From Alkalihalobacillus trypoxylicola (GTDB lineage: Bacteria; Bacillota; Bacilli; Bacillales; Bacillaceae_D): a DNA stretch of 64,000 bases. Of the stretch, positions 44,377 through 53,820 are shown piece after piece. Where the stretch lies: NCBI RefSeq assembly GCF_001590785.1, contig NZ_LTAO01000023.1:266100-330099 (forward strand), written 5' to 3'. Position numbers and translations under genes: made by a program. Numbering within the stretch: position 1 is the first letter of the stretch; the number at the start of each line of letters is the position of its first letter. Under the pieces are notes generated by a model, which did not search any database, was not told the DNA's origin, and worked only from the letters and a program-made list of their open reading frames with translations.

Positions 44377-45651
44377 TTATTTCATCCATTCTACAAAGCT
44401 TGTCGTTATAGAAGGAATAAACGTAATGATAAGTAACGCTATTAAAATCGCTATATAAAAAGGAATCATTCCTTTTGTTAAATGGTCAATACGTACTTTT
44501 CCAATTTTCGAGACAATAAATAGATTTAATCCTAGTGGTGGAGTAATCATACCAATAGCCAGAGCTACAATCATTACCATACCAAAATGAATAGGATCAA
44601 TTCCAAGCTCCATCGCTACAGGTGCCAAAATTGGTGCAAGAATAATAATAGATGCATTCGTTTCCATAAAAAGACCAATTACTAATAATAGAATAATAAT
44701 GAATCCTAAAAAGATTACAGGACTATCGGATATTGAAGTAATGACACTAGCTACTCGATGCGGGACATTTTCAATCGTTAATACCCAACTAAATAAGCCT
44801 GCCGTCGCAAGAATAAACATAATAGTCGATGTAGTAATGGATGCTTTACTTAAAATTTCACTTATATTTTTAAGATTAATCGCCTTATAAATAAATATAC
44901 TTACAATTAAAGCATAAGCAACTGCTATTCCTGCTGCCTCAGTAGCGGTAAATATTCCACTATAAATTCCACCTAGAATGATCATGGGCATAATAAGGGC
45001 AGGAGTCGCCTCAACAAACGCTTTCAATATTTCTTTTCCAGATTTCTTCGGTTCACGCTTATAATTTCGTCTTTTGGCTATGATAAATACGGTAATAATT
45101 AGACCAATACCTAAAATGATTCCAGGCACTATTCCCGCGATAAATAGGTCACCGATTGATGCCCCCACTGCTGTACCATATAAAATCAAAGGGATACTAG
45201 GTGGCATGATGATGCCCAATGTACCAGATACGGCTTGAATACCTCCAGCAAATTCTTTATGATATCCTCTGTTGATCATGGCTGGTATTAGAATAGCTCC
45301 TAATGCAGCTGTCGTCGCAATACTTGAGCCTGAAATAGCCGCAAAAAACATGGTCGTAACAACCGTAACAATCGCTAGACCACCAGAGACATGGCCTGTT
45401 AAAGCATTAGCTAAATTAATTAACCTTTGTGAAATCCCTCCATATTCCATAATGACTCCAGCTAAAATAAATAAAGGAATCGCTAACAGAGGAAATGAAT
45501 CTAATGATACAAAGAGTCTTTGAGCAACAACTAATAAAGGCATATCACCAGCCACGATTAAAGCTAATACCGTAGATAAACCAAGCCCCACTGCTACTGG
45601 TACACCTAAAATAAAGAATATAAGCAAAGCTACTATTAATACTGTTATCAC
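44377..45651 (-). CDS. TRAP transporter large permease, DctM-like
   Basis: 424 residues, about 12 membrane helices. The GVPVAVGLGLS start, the FFAAISGSSIATTAALG segment near 105 and GIIMPPSIPLILYG near 150 are signatures of DctM subunits. It forms the sodium-coupled channel of a tripartite importer with DctQ and the solute-binding DctP. GTG start overlapping the DctQ stop (GTGA). Confidence 0.92.
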   Translation of the reverse strand: MITVLIVALLIFFILGVPVAVGLGLSTVLALIVAGDMPLLVVAQRLFVSLDSFPLLAIPLFILAGVIMEYGGISQRLINLANALTGHVSGGLAIVTVVTTMFFAAISGSSIATTAALGAILIPAMINRGYHKEFAGGIQAVSGTLGIIMPPSIPLILYGTAVGASIGDLFIAGIVPGIILGIGLIITVFIIAKRRNYKREPKKSGKEILKAFVEATPALIMPMIILGGIYSGIFTATEAAGIAVAYALIVSIFIYKAINLKNISEILSKASITTSTIMFILATAGLFSWVLTIENVPHRVASVITSISDSPVIFLGFIIILLLVIGLFMETNASIIILAPILAPVAMELGIDPIHFGMVMIVALAIGMITPPLGLNLFIVSKIGKVRIDHLTKGMIPFYIAILIALLIITFIPSITTSFVEWMK

Positions 45652-46154
45652 TTTAAATCACCAACCGTTTCTGCCTCTACTACTCTTTCTTTTTTTAAAT
45701 CGATTAATACAGCTATTGCATTTAACAGCATGACACTAGAACCTATCGGTACAGCTGCATAAGCAAAAGCCATTGAGTATTGTAGAGTTGGAGTAGATTG
45801 GCTCATAACTAATAATGTTAAATGAGTGCCAAAAAAGACTAAAAGGCTGAAAAACGCAACACAAACCCACAAAATAAAATAGGTTAAACGTTTTTTATTT
45901 TTTGCACTAATTACATCAAGTAAAAAATCTATGGCAATATGCTGCTGGGCTCTCATAGCAAGTCCAGAGCCCAAAAAAACAATATAAACCATTAAATATC
46001 TTGCTATCTCCTCAGTCCAACTTAATGGAACATTAATAACAAATCTCGTTATCACTTGTAAAAATACTAAAATGGCCAGCACTAATAACATACCAGATAC
46101 AATGTATTTGATACTCGTATTTAAACGGTCTATAAATTTCAAGTATAAATTCAC
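45648..46154 (-). CDS. TRAP transporter small permease, DctQ-like
   Basis: 168 residues from GTG 46154, with GGGGGGAG 6 bases upstream. Four membrane helices; the family motif WTEEIARYLMVYIVFLGSG is near 52. It bridges DctM and the binding protein. The frame begins 5 codons earlier, but that start overlaps the ribosome site. It follows DctP after 14 bases and overlaps DctM by 4. Confidence 0.9.
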   Translation of the reverse strand: MNLYLKFIDRLNTSIKYIVSGMLLVLAILVFLQVITRFVINVPLSWTEEIARYLMVYIVFLGSGLAMRAQQHIAIDFLLDVISAKNKKRLTYFILWVCVAFFSLLVFFGTHLTLLVMSQSTPTLQYSMAFAYAAVPIGSSVMLLNAIAVLIDLKKERVVEAETVGDLK

Positions 46155-46168
46155 AGATGCTCCCCCCA

Positions 46169-47164
46169 CTATTCTGTTAAATTCGTAATAGCATCATAAA
46201 GTTCTTGTCCATATTTATCTGCTAATTCACGGTGAACACTCTGCACAGCCTCTCTAAATGGCTCAAGTTCAACTTCAATCGTTTCAATCCCAGAATCCAA
46301 CATCATCTGTAAAGCTCTTTCCTCTTCATCGAAAACGATTTCATTTTGGAAAATACGAGCTTCTTCTGCCGCTTCTAAAACGGCTTCTTGTTCAGCCTCA
46401 GTTAAGCCTTCAAAGGTTTTATCACTCATTAATAATTGTACATATCCAAATACATGGTCTGTCATTACTAAGTACTTCTGTACTTCCTGTATTCTTGCAC
46501 TAGCCGTAAATGCAATCGGGTTTTCTTGAGCATCAATAACTCCTGTTTGCAACGAAGAGTATACTTCTCCGAAATTCATTGGAGTAGGATTGGCTCCTAA
46601 AGCTTTCCACCCCTCAACAGATGCTTCAATATCAGGTACGCGTATTTTAATACCTCTTAAATCTTCTGGTGATTCAACCGGACGATTGGTTGTTAATTGT
46701 CTAGGCCCACGTAACCAAAATTCCAAGCCTCTTACACCTGTTTCTTCTAACATTTCTTCTTGCAGACTTTCTCCTTCACTTCCATATACAAACTTTTCCA
46801 AATGTTCTAAATCTTCAAATAAATAAGGAAGCTCTAATATTGAGTATGGCTGGTGAAAGTTCGACATTACTCCTGCTACAAGTGCGAAATCAACAGAGCC
46901 AATTTGCATCCCTTCAATTAAATCACGGTCAGCTCCTAAAGTAGAGCTTGGATAAACCTCTACTTTAACAGAGCCATTCGTTTTTTCATGAACCAATTCG
47001 GAAAATTTTAATGAACCTTTATGCCAAGCATCAGCTTCATTTTGAATATGGCCTAGCCTTAGAGTTTTCACTTCATCTGTTGAAGCTCCATTTTCACTAT
47101 TACATGCTATAAGTGAAAAAACGGAAATGAACATTATAAATGTTAGCCATGCTTTTTTATTCAA
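46169..47164 (-). CDS. TRAP transporter solute-binding lipoprotein, DctP-like
   Basis: 331 residues. Lipoprotein signal MNKKAWLTFIMFISVFSLIAC with lipobox Cys21, so anchored outside the membrane. DctP fold with the Arg-containing carboxylate site (LRGIKIRVPD near 165) and PTPMNFGEVYSSLQTGVIDAQENP. The binding of a sugar acid fits the operon. TTG start at 47164 with GGGAGGG 7 bases upstream. Confidence 0.92.
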   Translation of the reverse strand: MNKKAWLTFIMFISVFSLIACNSENGASTDEVKTLRLGHIQNEADAWHKGSLKFSELVHEKTNGSVKVEVYPSSTLGADRDLIEGMQIGSVDFALVAGVMSNFHQPYSILELPYLFEDLEHLEKFVYGSEGESLQEEMLEETGVRGLEFWLRGPRQLTTNRPVESPEDLRGIKIRVPDIEASVEGWKALGANPTPMNFGEVYSSLQTGVIDAQENPIAFTASARIQEVQKYLVMTDHVFGYVQLLMSDKTFEGLTEAEQEAVLEAAEEARIFQNEIVFDEEERALQMMLDSGIETIEVELEPFREAVQSVHRELADKYGQELYDAITNLTE

Positions 47165-47178
47165 TTTAAGCCCTCCCT

Positions 47179-48204
47179 TTATTGAAAGGAGACAAGCACC
47201 TTGACTGATTGTTCCTCTTTTTTATCAACAATCCTAAAGCCTTTATCTGCCTCGTTGTAATTTAAATAATGTGAAATAACTTTATCTACTGGTATTTCAT
47301 TTTTCTCAATAATTTCTAACGCTTCTAACGTATCGGGACGATTGTATGTCATACACCCAATAATCTCTTTTTCATTTTGTTGAAGCTGTTCGATATCAAT
47401 GGTTTGTGGCCCGTGGAACATAGCGACAGTCACTACTTTTCCACCTTTTTTCAATAAATTAAGGGCATCATTGACAATCCCTTTTACACCTGCAGTAATA
47501 AAGACTTTGTCAAATGAACCTCCCATTTCTTCTTTACTTTGTTTAATCCAATCTTCATTTTCCATTATATTTAAGGTTTTGGTTGCTCCTAAATCTATAG
47601 CAACATCTAGGGAGTATTGTAATACATCAGTTACAAGAGTTGCTGTCACACCACGAGCACGAACCGCTGCAAGAGTTAATAAGCCAATAGGTCCTGCACC
47701 TAAAATAGCTACACGATCGGTAGACTTTATATCGGCTTTAAACGCTGCATGCACACCAACCGCTAGTGGCTCGACCAATACTCCCCTTTCGTAGGAAACA
47801 GAATCAGGCAAAGAAATAACTTGAGAAGCTGGAGAAACAAAATATTCAGCCATTGTCCCTAACCAATCTCCCATACCAGGTGCGAGGCGTTTATCCGAGT
47901 AGTTCACATTTCCTGTCATTTCTCCCTCACTCTCACCAGATCCTATTTGAGGTTCAACAGTAACTCGGTCACCTACTTTTATATCATGAACCTCATTTCC
48001 CACTTTTATAACTTCACCAGCAACCTCATGGCCTATAACTACTGGTGGTTTTCTAAAAGGATGTAACCCCTTATAAGTGTGAATATCTGAGCCACATATA
48101 CCTGCTACAGCTACTTTTATTAACACCTCATCCTTTTTTAATTCGGGGATATCTATCTCCTTTACTTCAATTTTTTCTGCCTCTGTTACATACACTGCTT
48201 TCAT
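47179..48204 (-). CDS. Zinc-binding medium-chain dehydrogenase (threonine/sugar-alcohol dehydrogenase-like)
   Basis: 341 residues. Catalytic zinc ligands Cys37 (GICGSD), His59 and Glu60 (GHEVAG), and VEPLAVG near 145; nucleotide motif GAGPIGLLT near 170. The structural-zinc loop is unusual: where other members have four Cys (about 90-110) there is GSGESEGEMTGNVNYSD, no Cys. It probably oxidises a hydroxyl of the imported acid sugar to a ketone. ATG with GGAGAC 8 bases upstream. Confidence 0.88.
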   Translation of the reverse strand: MKAVYVTEAEKIEVKEIDIPELKKDEVLIKVAVAGICGSDIHTYKGLHPFRKPPVVIGHEVAGEVIKVGNEVHDIKVGDRVTVEPQIGSGESEGEMTGNVNYSDKRLAPGMGDWLGTMAEYFVSPASQVISLPDSVSYERGVLVEPLAVGVHAAFKADIKSTDRVAILGAGPIGLLTLAAVRARGVTATLVTDVLQYSLDVAIDLGATKTLNIMENEDWIKQSKEEMGGSFDKVFITAGVKGIVNDALNLLKKGGKVVTVAMFHGPQTIDIEQLQQNEKEIIGCMTYNRPDTLEALEIIEKNEIPVDKVISHYLNYNEADKGFRIVDKKEEQSVKVLVSFQ

Positions 48205-48243
48205 TATATTGTCTCCTTTAACTCACAAGTAAAATCATTGATA

Positions 48244-48864
48244 TTATTGAAAATAGATTAACTTCGAGTCTATTAAATGTTTTCTCATTAAATCCGTACT
48301 GTCTTCTCGATTTCCCTTTAAAGCTTCACAAATATCGACGTGTTCTAAATAGAATTTTCGGACTCTATCCGGGTCTTTTTTCAAATGTCTTAGTGTGATT
48401 CGTCTTAAGTGATCTTGATAATTTAAAAGGATTCTTGTAATTTCACTATTTCCAGCAAATTCACTGATAGCTAAGTGAAATTCGTGATCAAGCGTAGCAA
48501 AAGCTTTTACATCTTTTCTTTGGGCAACCTTTTTCGTCTCTTCCAAATTTTCTTCTAATTCCTTTACCTGCTCACTTGTTATTTTCCGGTAAATTTCTTG
48601 ACAATTAAATGTTTCTAAAGCAATTCGTAGATTATAAATATCGTTTATTTTCTCTATTGATAAATCGTTTACAAAAATACCTTGTTTAGAAGATACTGTT
48701 ACAAATCCTTCTGATTCTAATCTAACTAACGCATTCTTAATAGGTGTTTTACTCATCCCTAATTCTGCTATTAACGTTCTTTCTGATAGGAATCTTCCAG
48801 GCTCGTAAAACTCCTCTAGTATTTTATCTTTAATTTTTTCATAGGCAATATCCTTTAATAGCAT
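48244..48864 (-). CDS. GntR/FadR-family regulator (FCD domain)
   Basis: 206 residues. Winged helix (1-70; PGRFLSERTLIAELGMSKTPIKNALVRL) and an FCD effector domain (85-205) with the metal-binding His in DHEFHLAISEFAG, and HVDICEAL and MRKHL. FCD regulators bind carboxylates and sugar acids, so it likely senses the pathway substrate. It lies between the dehydrogenase and kinase genes. Its likely operators are the twin palindromes upstream of the kinase gene. Confidence 0.9.
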   Translation of the reverse strand: MLLKDIAYEKIKDKILEEFYEPGRFLSERTLIAELGMSKTPIKNALVRLESEGFVTVSSKQGIFVNDLSIEKINDIYNLRIALETFNCQEIYRKITSEQVKELEENLEETKKVAQRKDVKAFATLDHEFHLAISEFAGNSEITRILLNYQDHLRRITLRHLKKDPDRVRKFYLEHVDICEALKGNREDSTDLMRKHLIDSKLIYFQ

Positions 48865-48901
48865 GTTTTGAATATCCTCTCATGGTTTATTTTGCTTTTG
48901 T

Positions 48902-50230
48902 TCAACCAACTCGGAATATATTCTCAAAGAAATGTAACCCACCAAGCTGTCCACTTTTCAAAGCAATTTCTATCCCATCATACCTTTTATTTTGAGAATA
49001 AGCTAAACATAAAGGAGCTCCTGGAGCAACGGATTCTACTACCTCAAGTCCATAGATTTCTAGTTGAGATGTAACAAAGCCAGATGTATCTCCCCCAGAA
49101 ATAATCAACCTTTCTACCTCACTATGGTCCATCATATACTTTGTCCAGTCTCCGAGCTTTTCGCCAATAAAAATTCCGATATCCTCTTTTTCTATCCCTG
49201 CTTGTAATAAATGCTGTCTCGTTTGTTCAATAGCAGCATCTTCTCTACCTTTAGCTGTATAAAGGATTAATTTAGGTTTAACCTTCAGTAACTCTATCAT
49301 TTGATTCAGATAAGATAACGCTTTCTCATCGTTTGTAAATAATTCATAAGGTATTTTCTCTAGATGAAATCCATCTTTTTCTGCTTGGTCAAGCTGTTGC
49401 TTTGTAACCTCTGAAACACTACCTGAAAACCCTAAAACAGATTGAATGTTCTTTTTCTTTAATGGATTGGAAGAATGAAGTGAATAACCCCCTTCTTTTT
49501 CCATCTTTTCGCCAAGTACATACTCTATACCAGATGAACCTAAAAGAAATTGCGTATCTTCTGCTTTTTTATCCCAAATGATGTCACCAATCTTGCTCAT
49601 ATGTTTCTCCTCTAAAGCGTCAAATAGCAAAATATCTTCTGAAGTTGCCGTTATTGATTCTTCCAATACCTTTTCTAAATCTAAAATGGTAACCTTACCA
49701 ACATTTTGCTCAGTTTGCTTTTGCAGATGTTTTACAAGATCTGATTCATCCATTGGAGTGACCGGATGCTTTGACATAACAGGATGCTGATCTAGACGAA
49801 AAACTTCTTCACCAAATTTTGCAAAATGATGGCCAAATGCGGTATACCTTCCTAACCTTGGGGCAGCCACTAATAATGGATAATAATCATTTCTAAAATA
49901 TTCCCTTGCTAAATCAGCTGCGTATCCAATACTGCCCACCTCAGGAGATGAATCAAAGGTTGAACATACTTTGTAGTGAACAAAGTACGGATTCATTTTG
50001 TGAAAAAACTCTAATATGGGAGTCAGCTCTTTTTTCATACCTTCTTTTCGTTTAGCTCTAGCTGTACCTGCAATTCCTATACATGGGTATTTATCAAATG
50101 CCTTAAGATGTTCTTCATCAGGAACTCGTAAGAAGAGAATAGTCTTGAGTCCGAATTTATGTAACGCTTCCATTGCATCGGTGGAGCCTGTGAAATCGTC
50201 ACCATAAAAGGCAAGCAATCGTTTACTCAT
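48902..50230 (-). CDS. Four-carbon acid sugar kinase (DUF1537)
   Basis: 442 residues. The N-terminal substrate domain begins FYGDDFTGSTDAME (near 8-21), the family's acid-binding signature; the C-terminal nucleotide domain has LIISGGDTSGF (near 372). The family phosphorylates 3-keto tetronates and related acid sugars (OtnK, DtnK). First gene of the operon, with GGGGG 6 bases before the ATG and twin operators upstream. The tetronate-phosphate isomerase of the Otn pathway is not in the window. Confidence 0.9.
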   Translation of the reverse strand: MSKRLLAFYGDDFTGSTDAMEALHKFGLKTILFLRVPDEEHLKAFDKYPCIGIAGTARAKRKEGMKKELTPILEFFHKMNPYFVHYKVCSTFDSSPEVGSIGYAADLAREYFRNDYYPLLVAAPRLGRYTAFGHHFAKFGEEVFRLDQHPVMSKHPVTPMDESDLVKHLQKQTEQNVGKVTILDLEKVLEESITATSEDILLFDALEEKHMSKIGDIIWDKKAEDTQFLLGSSGIEYVLGEKMEKEGGYSLHSSNPLKKKNIQSVLGFSGSVSEVTKQQLDQAEKDGFHLEKIPYELFTNDEKALSYLNQMIELLKVKPKLILYTAKGREDAAIEQTRQHLLQAGIEKEDIGIFIGEKLGDWTKYMMDHSEVERLIISGGDTSGFVTSQLEIYGLEVVESVAPGAPLCLAYSQNKRYDGIEIALKSGQLGGLHFFENIFRVG

Positions 50231-50249
50231 TATGATCCCCCTTTAGAAA

Positions 50250-50304
50250 TCTAACATAGATCTATCACGACGTTTGGTTAAATCCAACTTAGATCTATGT
50301 TGGA
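50250..50304 (-). promoter_or_regulatory. Twin GntR operators upstream of acid-sugar operon
   Basis: Two copies of TAGATCTA: 50257-50264 within TCTAACATAGATCTAT, and 50290-50297 within a 22-bp near-palindrome TCCAAC...GTTGGA. Their centres are 33 bp apart, about three helical turns. An FCD-type GntR dimer pair is the likely ligand. Confidence 0.75.
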
Positions 50305-50365
50305 CTTATTTCGAATCTTAACATGCTCATTTTAGAAATGTCAAACTAATTTTTTTGGATTTTTA

Positions 50366-50408
50366 AAAGAGTATGTATAACTCATCCATTAACACATACT
50401 CTTTCTTT
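50366..50408 (-). terminator. Terminator of thioredoxin-like gene
   Basis: AAAGAGTATGT pairs with ACATACTCTTT (11 bp); T-rich on both sides. Confidence 0.85.
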
Positions 50409-50410
50409 TT

Positions 50411-50938
50411 TTATAATTCCTCTATCATTAAAGCTAACATCTCTTCTGTTACCTTGCCTTCAAATTGATTTCTAACTTTAAAATCTTTGTCGATAATGAC
50501 TGTTTTAGGTAAATAAACCACTTGATACATTTGACTTGCTTCGTCTTCTAAATCAAATAATATAGGAAAGTTGATTTGCAGCTCTTCTATTGATTCATAA
50601 GCACGTTCTTTTGTTATTTCCGTTGTTGTTCTATTTATCCCTATAATGACTACATCTTTCTCTTTGTTATGTTCATACATACTTATTAAATCAGGCATTT
50701 CATCGATACATATGTCGCACCATGAAGCCCAAAAGTTAAGGATAATCGTCTTTCCTTTATATTGTTCTAACGATTGCAAATGACCATTCTCATCTTCTAG
50801 ATGTAAATTAATAGCTTCTTCTCCTATCATCATCCCCTCAGAGGAACTATCAATAGATGTAGCTATAATTACGATACTAGATACTATAGCGAATAATAGA
50901 GCGATTAAAGTTATACGACGCTGAAGCACTTTTTTCAC
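50411..50938 (-). CDS. TlpA/ResA-like thiol-disulfide oxidoreductase
   Basis: About 175 residues. N-terminal membrane anchor (about 9-29), then a thioredoxin fold with the redox pair Cys75-Asp-Ile-Cys78 in FWASWCDIC, followed by cis-Pro in VVYLPKTVIID. Extracytoplasmic; probably reduces disulfides of c-type cytochromes, sporulation proteins or others (ResA/StoA). Start is uncertain: GTG 50938 or TTG 50941 sit very close to AAGAAGG. Confidence 0.85.
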   Translation of the reverse strand: MKKVLQRRITLIALLFAIVSSIVIIATSIDSSSEGMMIGEEAINLHLEDENGHLQSLEQYKGKTIILNFWASWCDICIDEMPDLISMYEHNKEKDVVIIGINRTTTEITKERAYESIEELQINFPILFDLEDEASQMYQVVYLPKTVIIDKDFKVRNQFEGKVTEEMLALMIEEL

Positions 50939-50941
50939 CAA

Positions 50942-51236
50942 CCTTCTTAGAACCCATTTCTAATTATTATTTCGAACTTTTAATGGTTTGGTACTTCATA
51001 AAAGAATAAAACTTGCCAACCCTACAAAAAAAAGGCCATGAACACCAGACCTCTTCAACTTGTTTATCTTTTTCATTATAGCTTTTAAAAAAACTTAATA
51101 ATACCGTTTATGGAAATTTGACCCGTTTTTTACCTAATGATTATTTTGTCTTTAAGAAGCTTAGCGAAAAGTATTCATCAAAATAATGTGGCTGTACAAA
51201 GCCCAAAAATGGTAATGGCGCATATACAAACAAAAC
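50942..51236. other. Intergenic stretch
   Basis: 295 bp, no ORF of coding character. A weak AAAGG...CCTCTT hairpin occurs near 51029-51055. Nothing else recognised. Confidence 0.35.
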
Positions 51237-51269
51237 AGGACCCTCCTTCTTTTGATTGAAGAAAGGTCC
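51237..51269 (-). terminator. Terminator of vpr
   Basis: AGGACC...CTTC pairs with GAAG...GGTCCT; minus-strand tail TGTTTTGTTTG. Confidence 0.8.
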
Positions 51270-51331
51270 TGATACTTTGGAGATTTTCTATGAAAGACTA
51301 TTATTTGTTATGAGATAACTAAATACAACTC

Positions 51332-53776
51332 TTACCTTAATTGAACATTCATTCCTGCTAAATCTGATTTCCCTTCTTTTGTTGCATAGATATAAATATT
51401 ATAATATCCTGCTTCTAACCTCTCGCCATTAACGGTTCGATCCCATTCGTAAATCGGATTGTACCCTGAGCTTACATCCGTAAGATGAGCGATGTCACCG
51501 ATATATTCTAATGGTTCCTGCCCTGCATTAGAATGATAGATAAATATATCTACAATCTCTGCTCCTCCCGGTAATGAGCCACCAATTTCATAAACATCAA
51601 GTCCAAGTTGAGTCAAAAATGGATTAGCAACTCGAGGGTAATCTGGCTCCTTCACAAATAATATCGTTGGAACCTCAACTGTTTCATTCCCACCTGATAT
51701 CGTAATCGTGCCTTCATAATATCCAGGATCTAATTTACTGGCATCGACTTGAACATTCATATTAACCTTCTGAGATTTACCAGGATTAACACGTAAATTA
51801 TTACTTGTCATCACTTTAATTGCTTTACCACCATTTTCAATTTCAACATCAAAATTATAAGCAATTCTCTCCGATGATAAGTTACGAATCGTAAAGTGCT
51901 GTCTCTCAACCTGCTTTCCTTTTTCCTTTAAAAATGTTCCAAAAGAATGACTACCTGGAGTGACCAGTGTATTCGTTTCAAGCGAATTTACGATGCGAAT
52001 ACTACCTGCACCTTGTGTATTATGTGGGTATCTACTATTTGTATCAGGGTTCACTAATGTTTCTGCTGTATTCATTAAAGCTGCTTTTACTCTCTCTACA
52101 CTCCAGTCAGGATTATCCTGCAAAATAAGCGCAGCTGCACCTGCAGCATGTGGCGATGCCATACTTGTACCCTGCATCGCAGCATAGCCATGTGGGTTTT
52201 CTGGATTATGAGTTGGGACCGTACTTCTTATATTAACACCTGGTGCTGAAACATCAGGCTTAATCATCCACGTATCCGTTACAGGACCACGTGATGAGAA
52301 GTCTGCCATTGTTTCTCCAACTGTAGAATCATATTCTAGCTGGAAGGTAATTTCATTTAGCCCATTTTCAAGTTCCTCTAACAAATTGGCTCCATCTTCT
52401 GCCGTTATTCGGAATGTAGGAATATCCGTACCTGGAACCATAACAATCTCACCTGCTGCATTATTATACATAACCGCAGCAACGGCGCCAGCATCTTTAG
52501 CCGCTGTTGCTTTATCTACAAAGGCAATTCCAGCTCCACGACTTATTAAAGCTACTTTACCTTCTACATCTTTTCCGTCAAATTCCTCTGGTGCCCCGAA
52601 CCCTACATCTACAAATTCATAAGTCTCGCCATCTAATTCTAGTAATTCATCATCACTTGGAGAACCCATTACTTTTGCAGAAGGGTATGAAAAATCTCCT
52701 AAAGTATCAAATTCAACATGATAAAGATTATAAGGAAGCTGTGTTGCACCAACAGACAGAGCTTCTCTTGAGGTACCTGGAGAACCTACTGTCCAGTTAT
52801 TCGGCCCACTATTTCCGTTCGATGTAACAGCAACAACACCTTCAGACATTGCCCAATCCAATGCTATACTTGTTGCAAAATCTGGGTTATTAAGAGAGTT
52901 TCCTAACGATAGGTTCATAATATCAGCACCATCTAGAACAGATCGTTCAATAGCAGCTATGACATTATCAGAGCTTCCAGAGCCCCCTGGCCCTAAAACA
53001 CGGTAAGCAAGTAAGGTTGCATCTGGTGCTACACCTTTTATTAATCCATTCGCTGCAACCGTCCCAGCAACATGGGTACCGTGATTCGTTTCATCTCCTC
53101 TAGGATCGTTTGGAGGAGTTTCTTGCGGGTCATCGTCATTATCTACAAAGTCCCATCCTTTATAATCTCCAAAAGCTCCTTCTAAATCAGGGTGTGTATA
53201 ATCTACACCCGTATCAATAATGGCAACCGTAACACCTTCCCCTGTTAATCCGGTCTCCCATACGAGGTCTGCACCAATATGAGGGGCACTTTCATTCATA
53301 AGGGGAGAATAGGCATCTTCTGCAATAAACTCCGGTTCACCGACCGTCGTTGTCGTGTATGTAATATTAGGATAGACAGCCTTAATTCCAGGTACATTTA
53401 GTAAGACTGGAACTTCCTCGGCCTTTAATTCCATCGAAAATCCAGAGAATACATGTTCAAATTCATGTAGAAATTGAGCATCATCTATAACATCAGAAAT
53501 ATCGGTTTGAACTTGTTGTCTGGCATTAGATAGATTACTTTGGGTTTGAACTTCTCCTTCTGACTTCGCTTCTATAACTGACGGCTCGGTCAGCTCGACG
53601 ATAACGGAAGTAATCTCATTCGTGGTAACATCAATTTCACCAATCAAGTCGGCTAAAGGATCAGCATTTGTCGTTTGAAGTGTTCCCTCTGCCCCTACAC
53701 CATTAGAAAATGGAAAAAAAGAAAAAAACATAAGAAAAGCAATTAACCAAACAGATGTGAATGATTTTCTTAACAC
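51332..53776 (-). CDS. vpr: Subtilisin-family extracellular serine protease Vpr
   Basis: 814 residues. Signal peptide (1-29), I9 propeptide (about 55-145), S8 catalytic domain with Asp188 (IIDTGVDYTHPDL), His232 (NHGTHVAG) and Ser538 (GTSMASPH), oxyanion Asn322, PA insertion (about 370-480), and a C-terminal Fn3-like region (about 600-814). Order and length match Bacillus Vpr (806 residues). It is secreted and digests proteins. GTG start with AAAGGAG 9 bases upstream. Repeat copy 3 begins only 44 bp upstream of the start codon. Confidence 0.95.
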   Translation of the reverse strand: MLRKSFTSVWLIAFLMFFSFFPFSNGVGAEGTLQTTNADPLADLIGEIDVTTNEITSVIVELTEPSVIEAKSEGEVQTQSNLSNARQQVQTDISDVIDDAQFLHEFEHVFSGFSMELKAEEVPVLLNVPGIKAVYPNITYTTTTVGEPEFIAEDAYSPLMNESAPHIGADLVWETGLTGEGVTVAIIDTGVDYTHPDLEGAFGDYKGWDFVDNDDDPQETPPNDPRGDETNHGTHVAGTVAANGLIKGVAPDATLLAYRVLGPGGSGSSDNVIAAIERSVLDGADIMNLSLGNSLNNPDFATSIALDWAMSEGVVAVTSNGNSGPNNWTVGSPGTSREALSVGATQLPYNLYHVEFDTLGDFSYPSAKVMGSPSDDELLELDGETYEFVDVGFGAPEEFDGKDVEGKVALISRGAGIAFVDKATAAKDAGAVAAVMYNNAAGEIVMVPGTDIPTFRITAEDGANLLEELENGLNEITFQLEYDSTVGETMADFSSRGPVTDTWMIKPDVSAPGVNIRSTVPTHNPENPHGYAAMQGTSMASPHAAGAAALILQDNPDWSVERVKAALMNTAETLVNPDTNSRYPHNTQGAGSIRIVNSLETNTLVTPGSHSFGTFLKEKGKQVERQHFTIRNLSSERIAYNFDVEIENGGKAIKVMTSNNLRVNPGKSQKVNMNVQVDASKLDPGYYEGTITISGGNETVEVPTILFVKEPDYPRVANPFLTQLGLDVYEIGGSLPGGAEIVDIFIYHSNAGQEPLEYIGDIAHLTDVSSGYNPIYEWDRTVNGERLEAGYYNIYIYATKEGKSDLAGMNVQLR

Positions 53777-53820
53777 AACATCAAACTCCTTTTATTTAAA
53801 TTTATTTCATAATAGAAAAG

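Noticed and set aside
52386-52827. Plus-strand open frames inside vpr
   Set aside because: Antisense shadows of a clearly coding minus-strand protease gene, with repetitive low-complexity translations.
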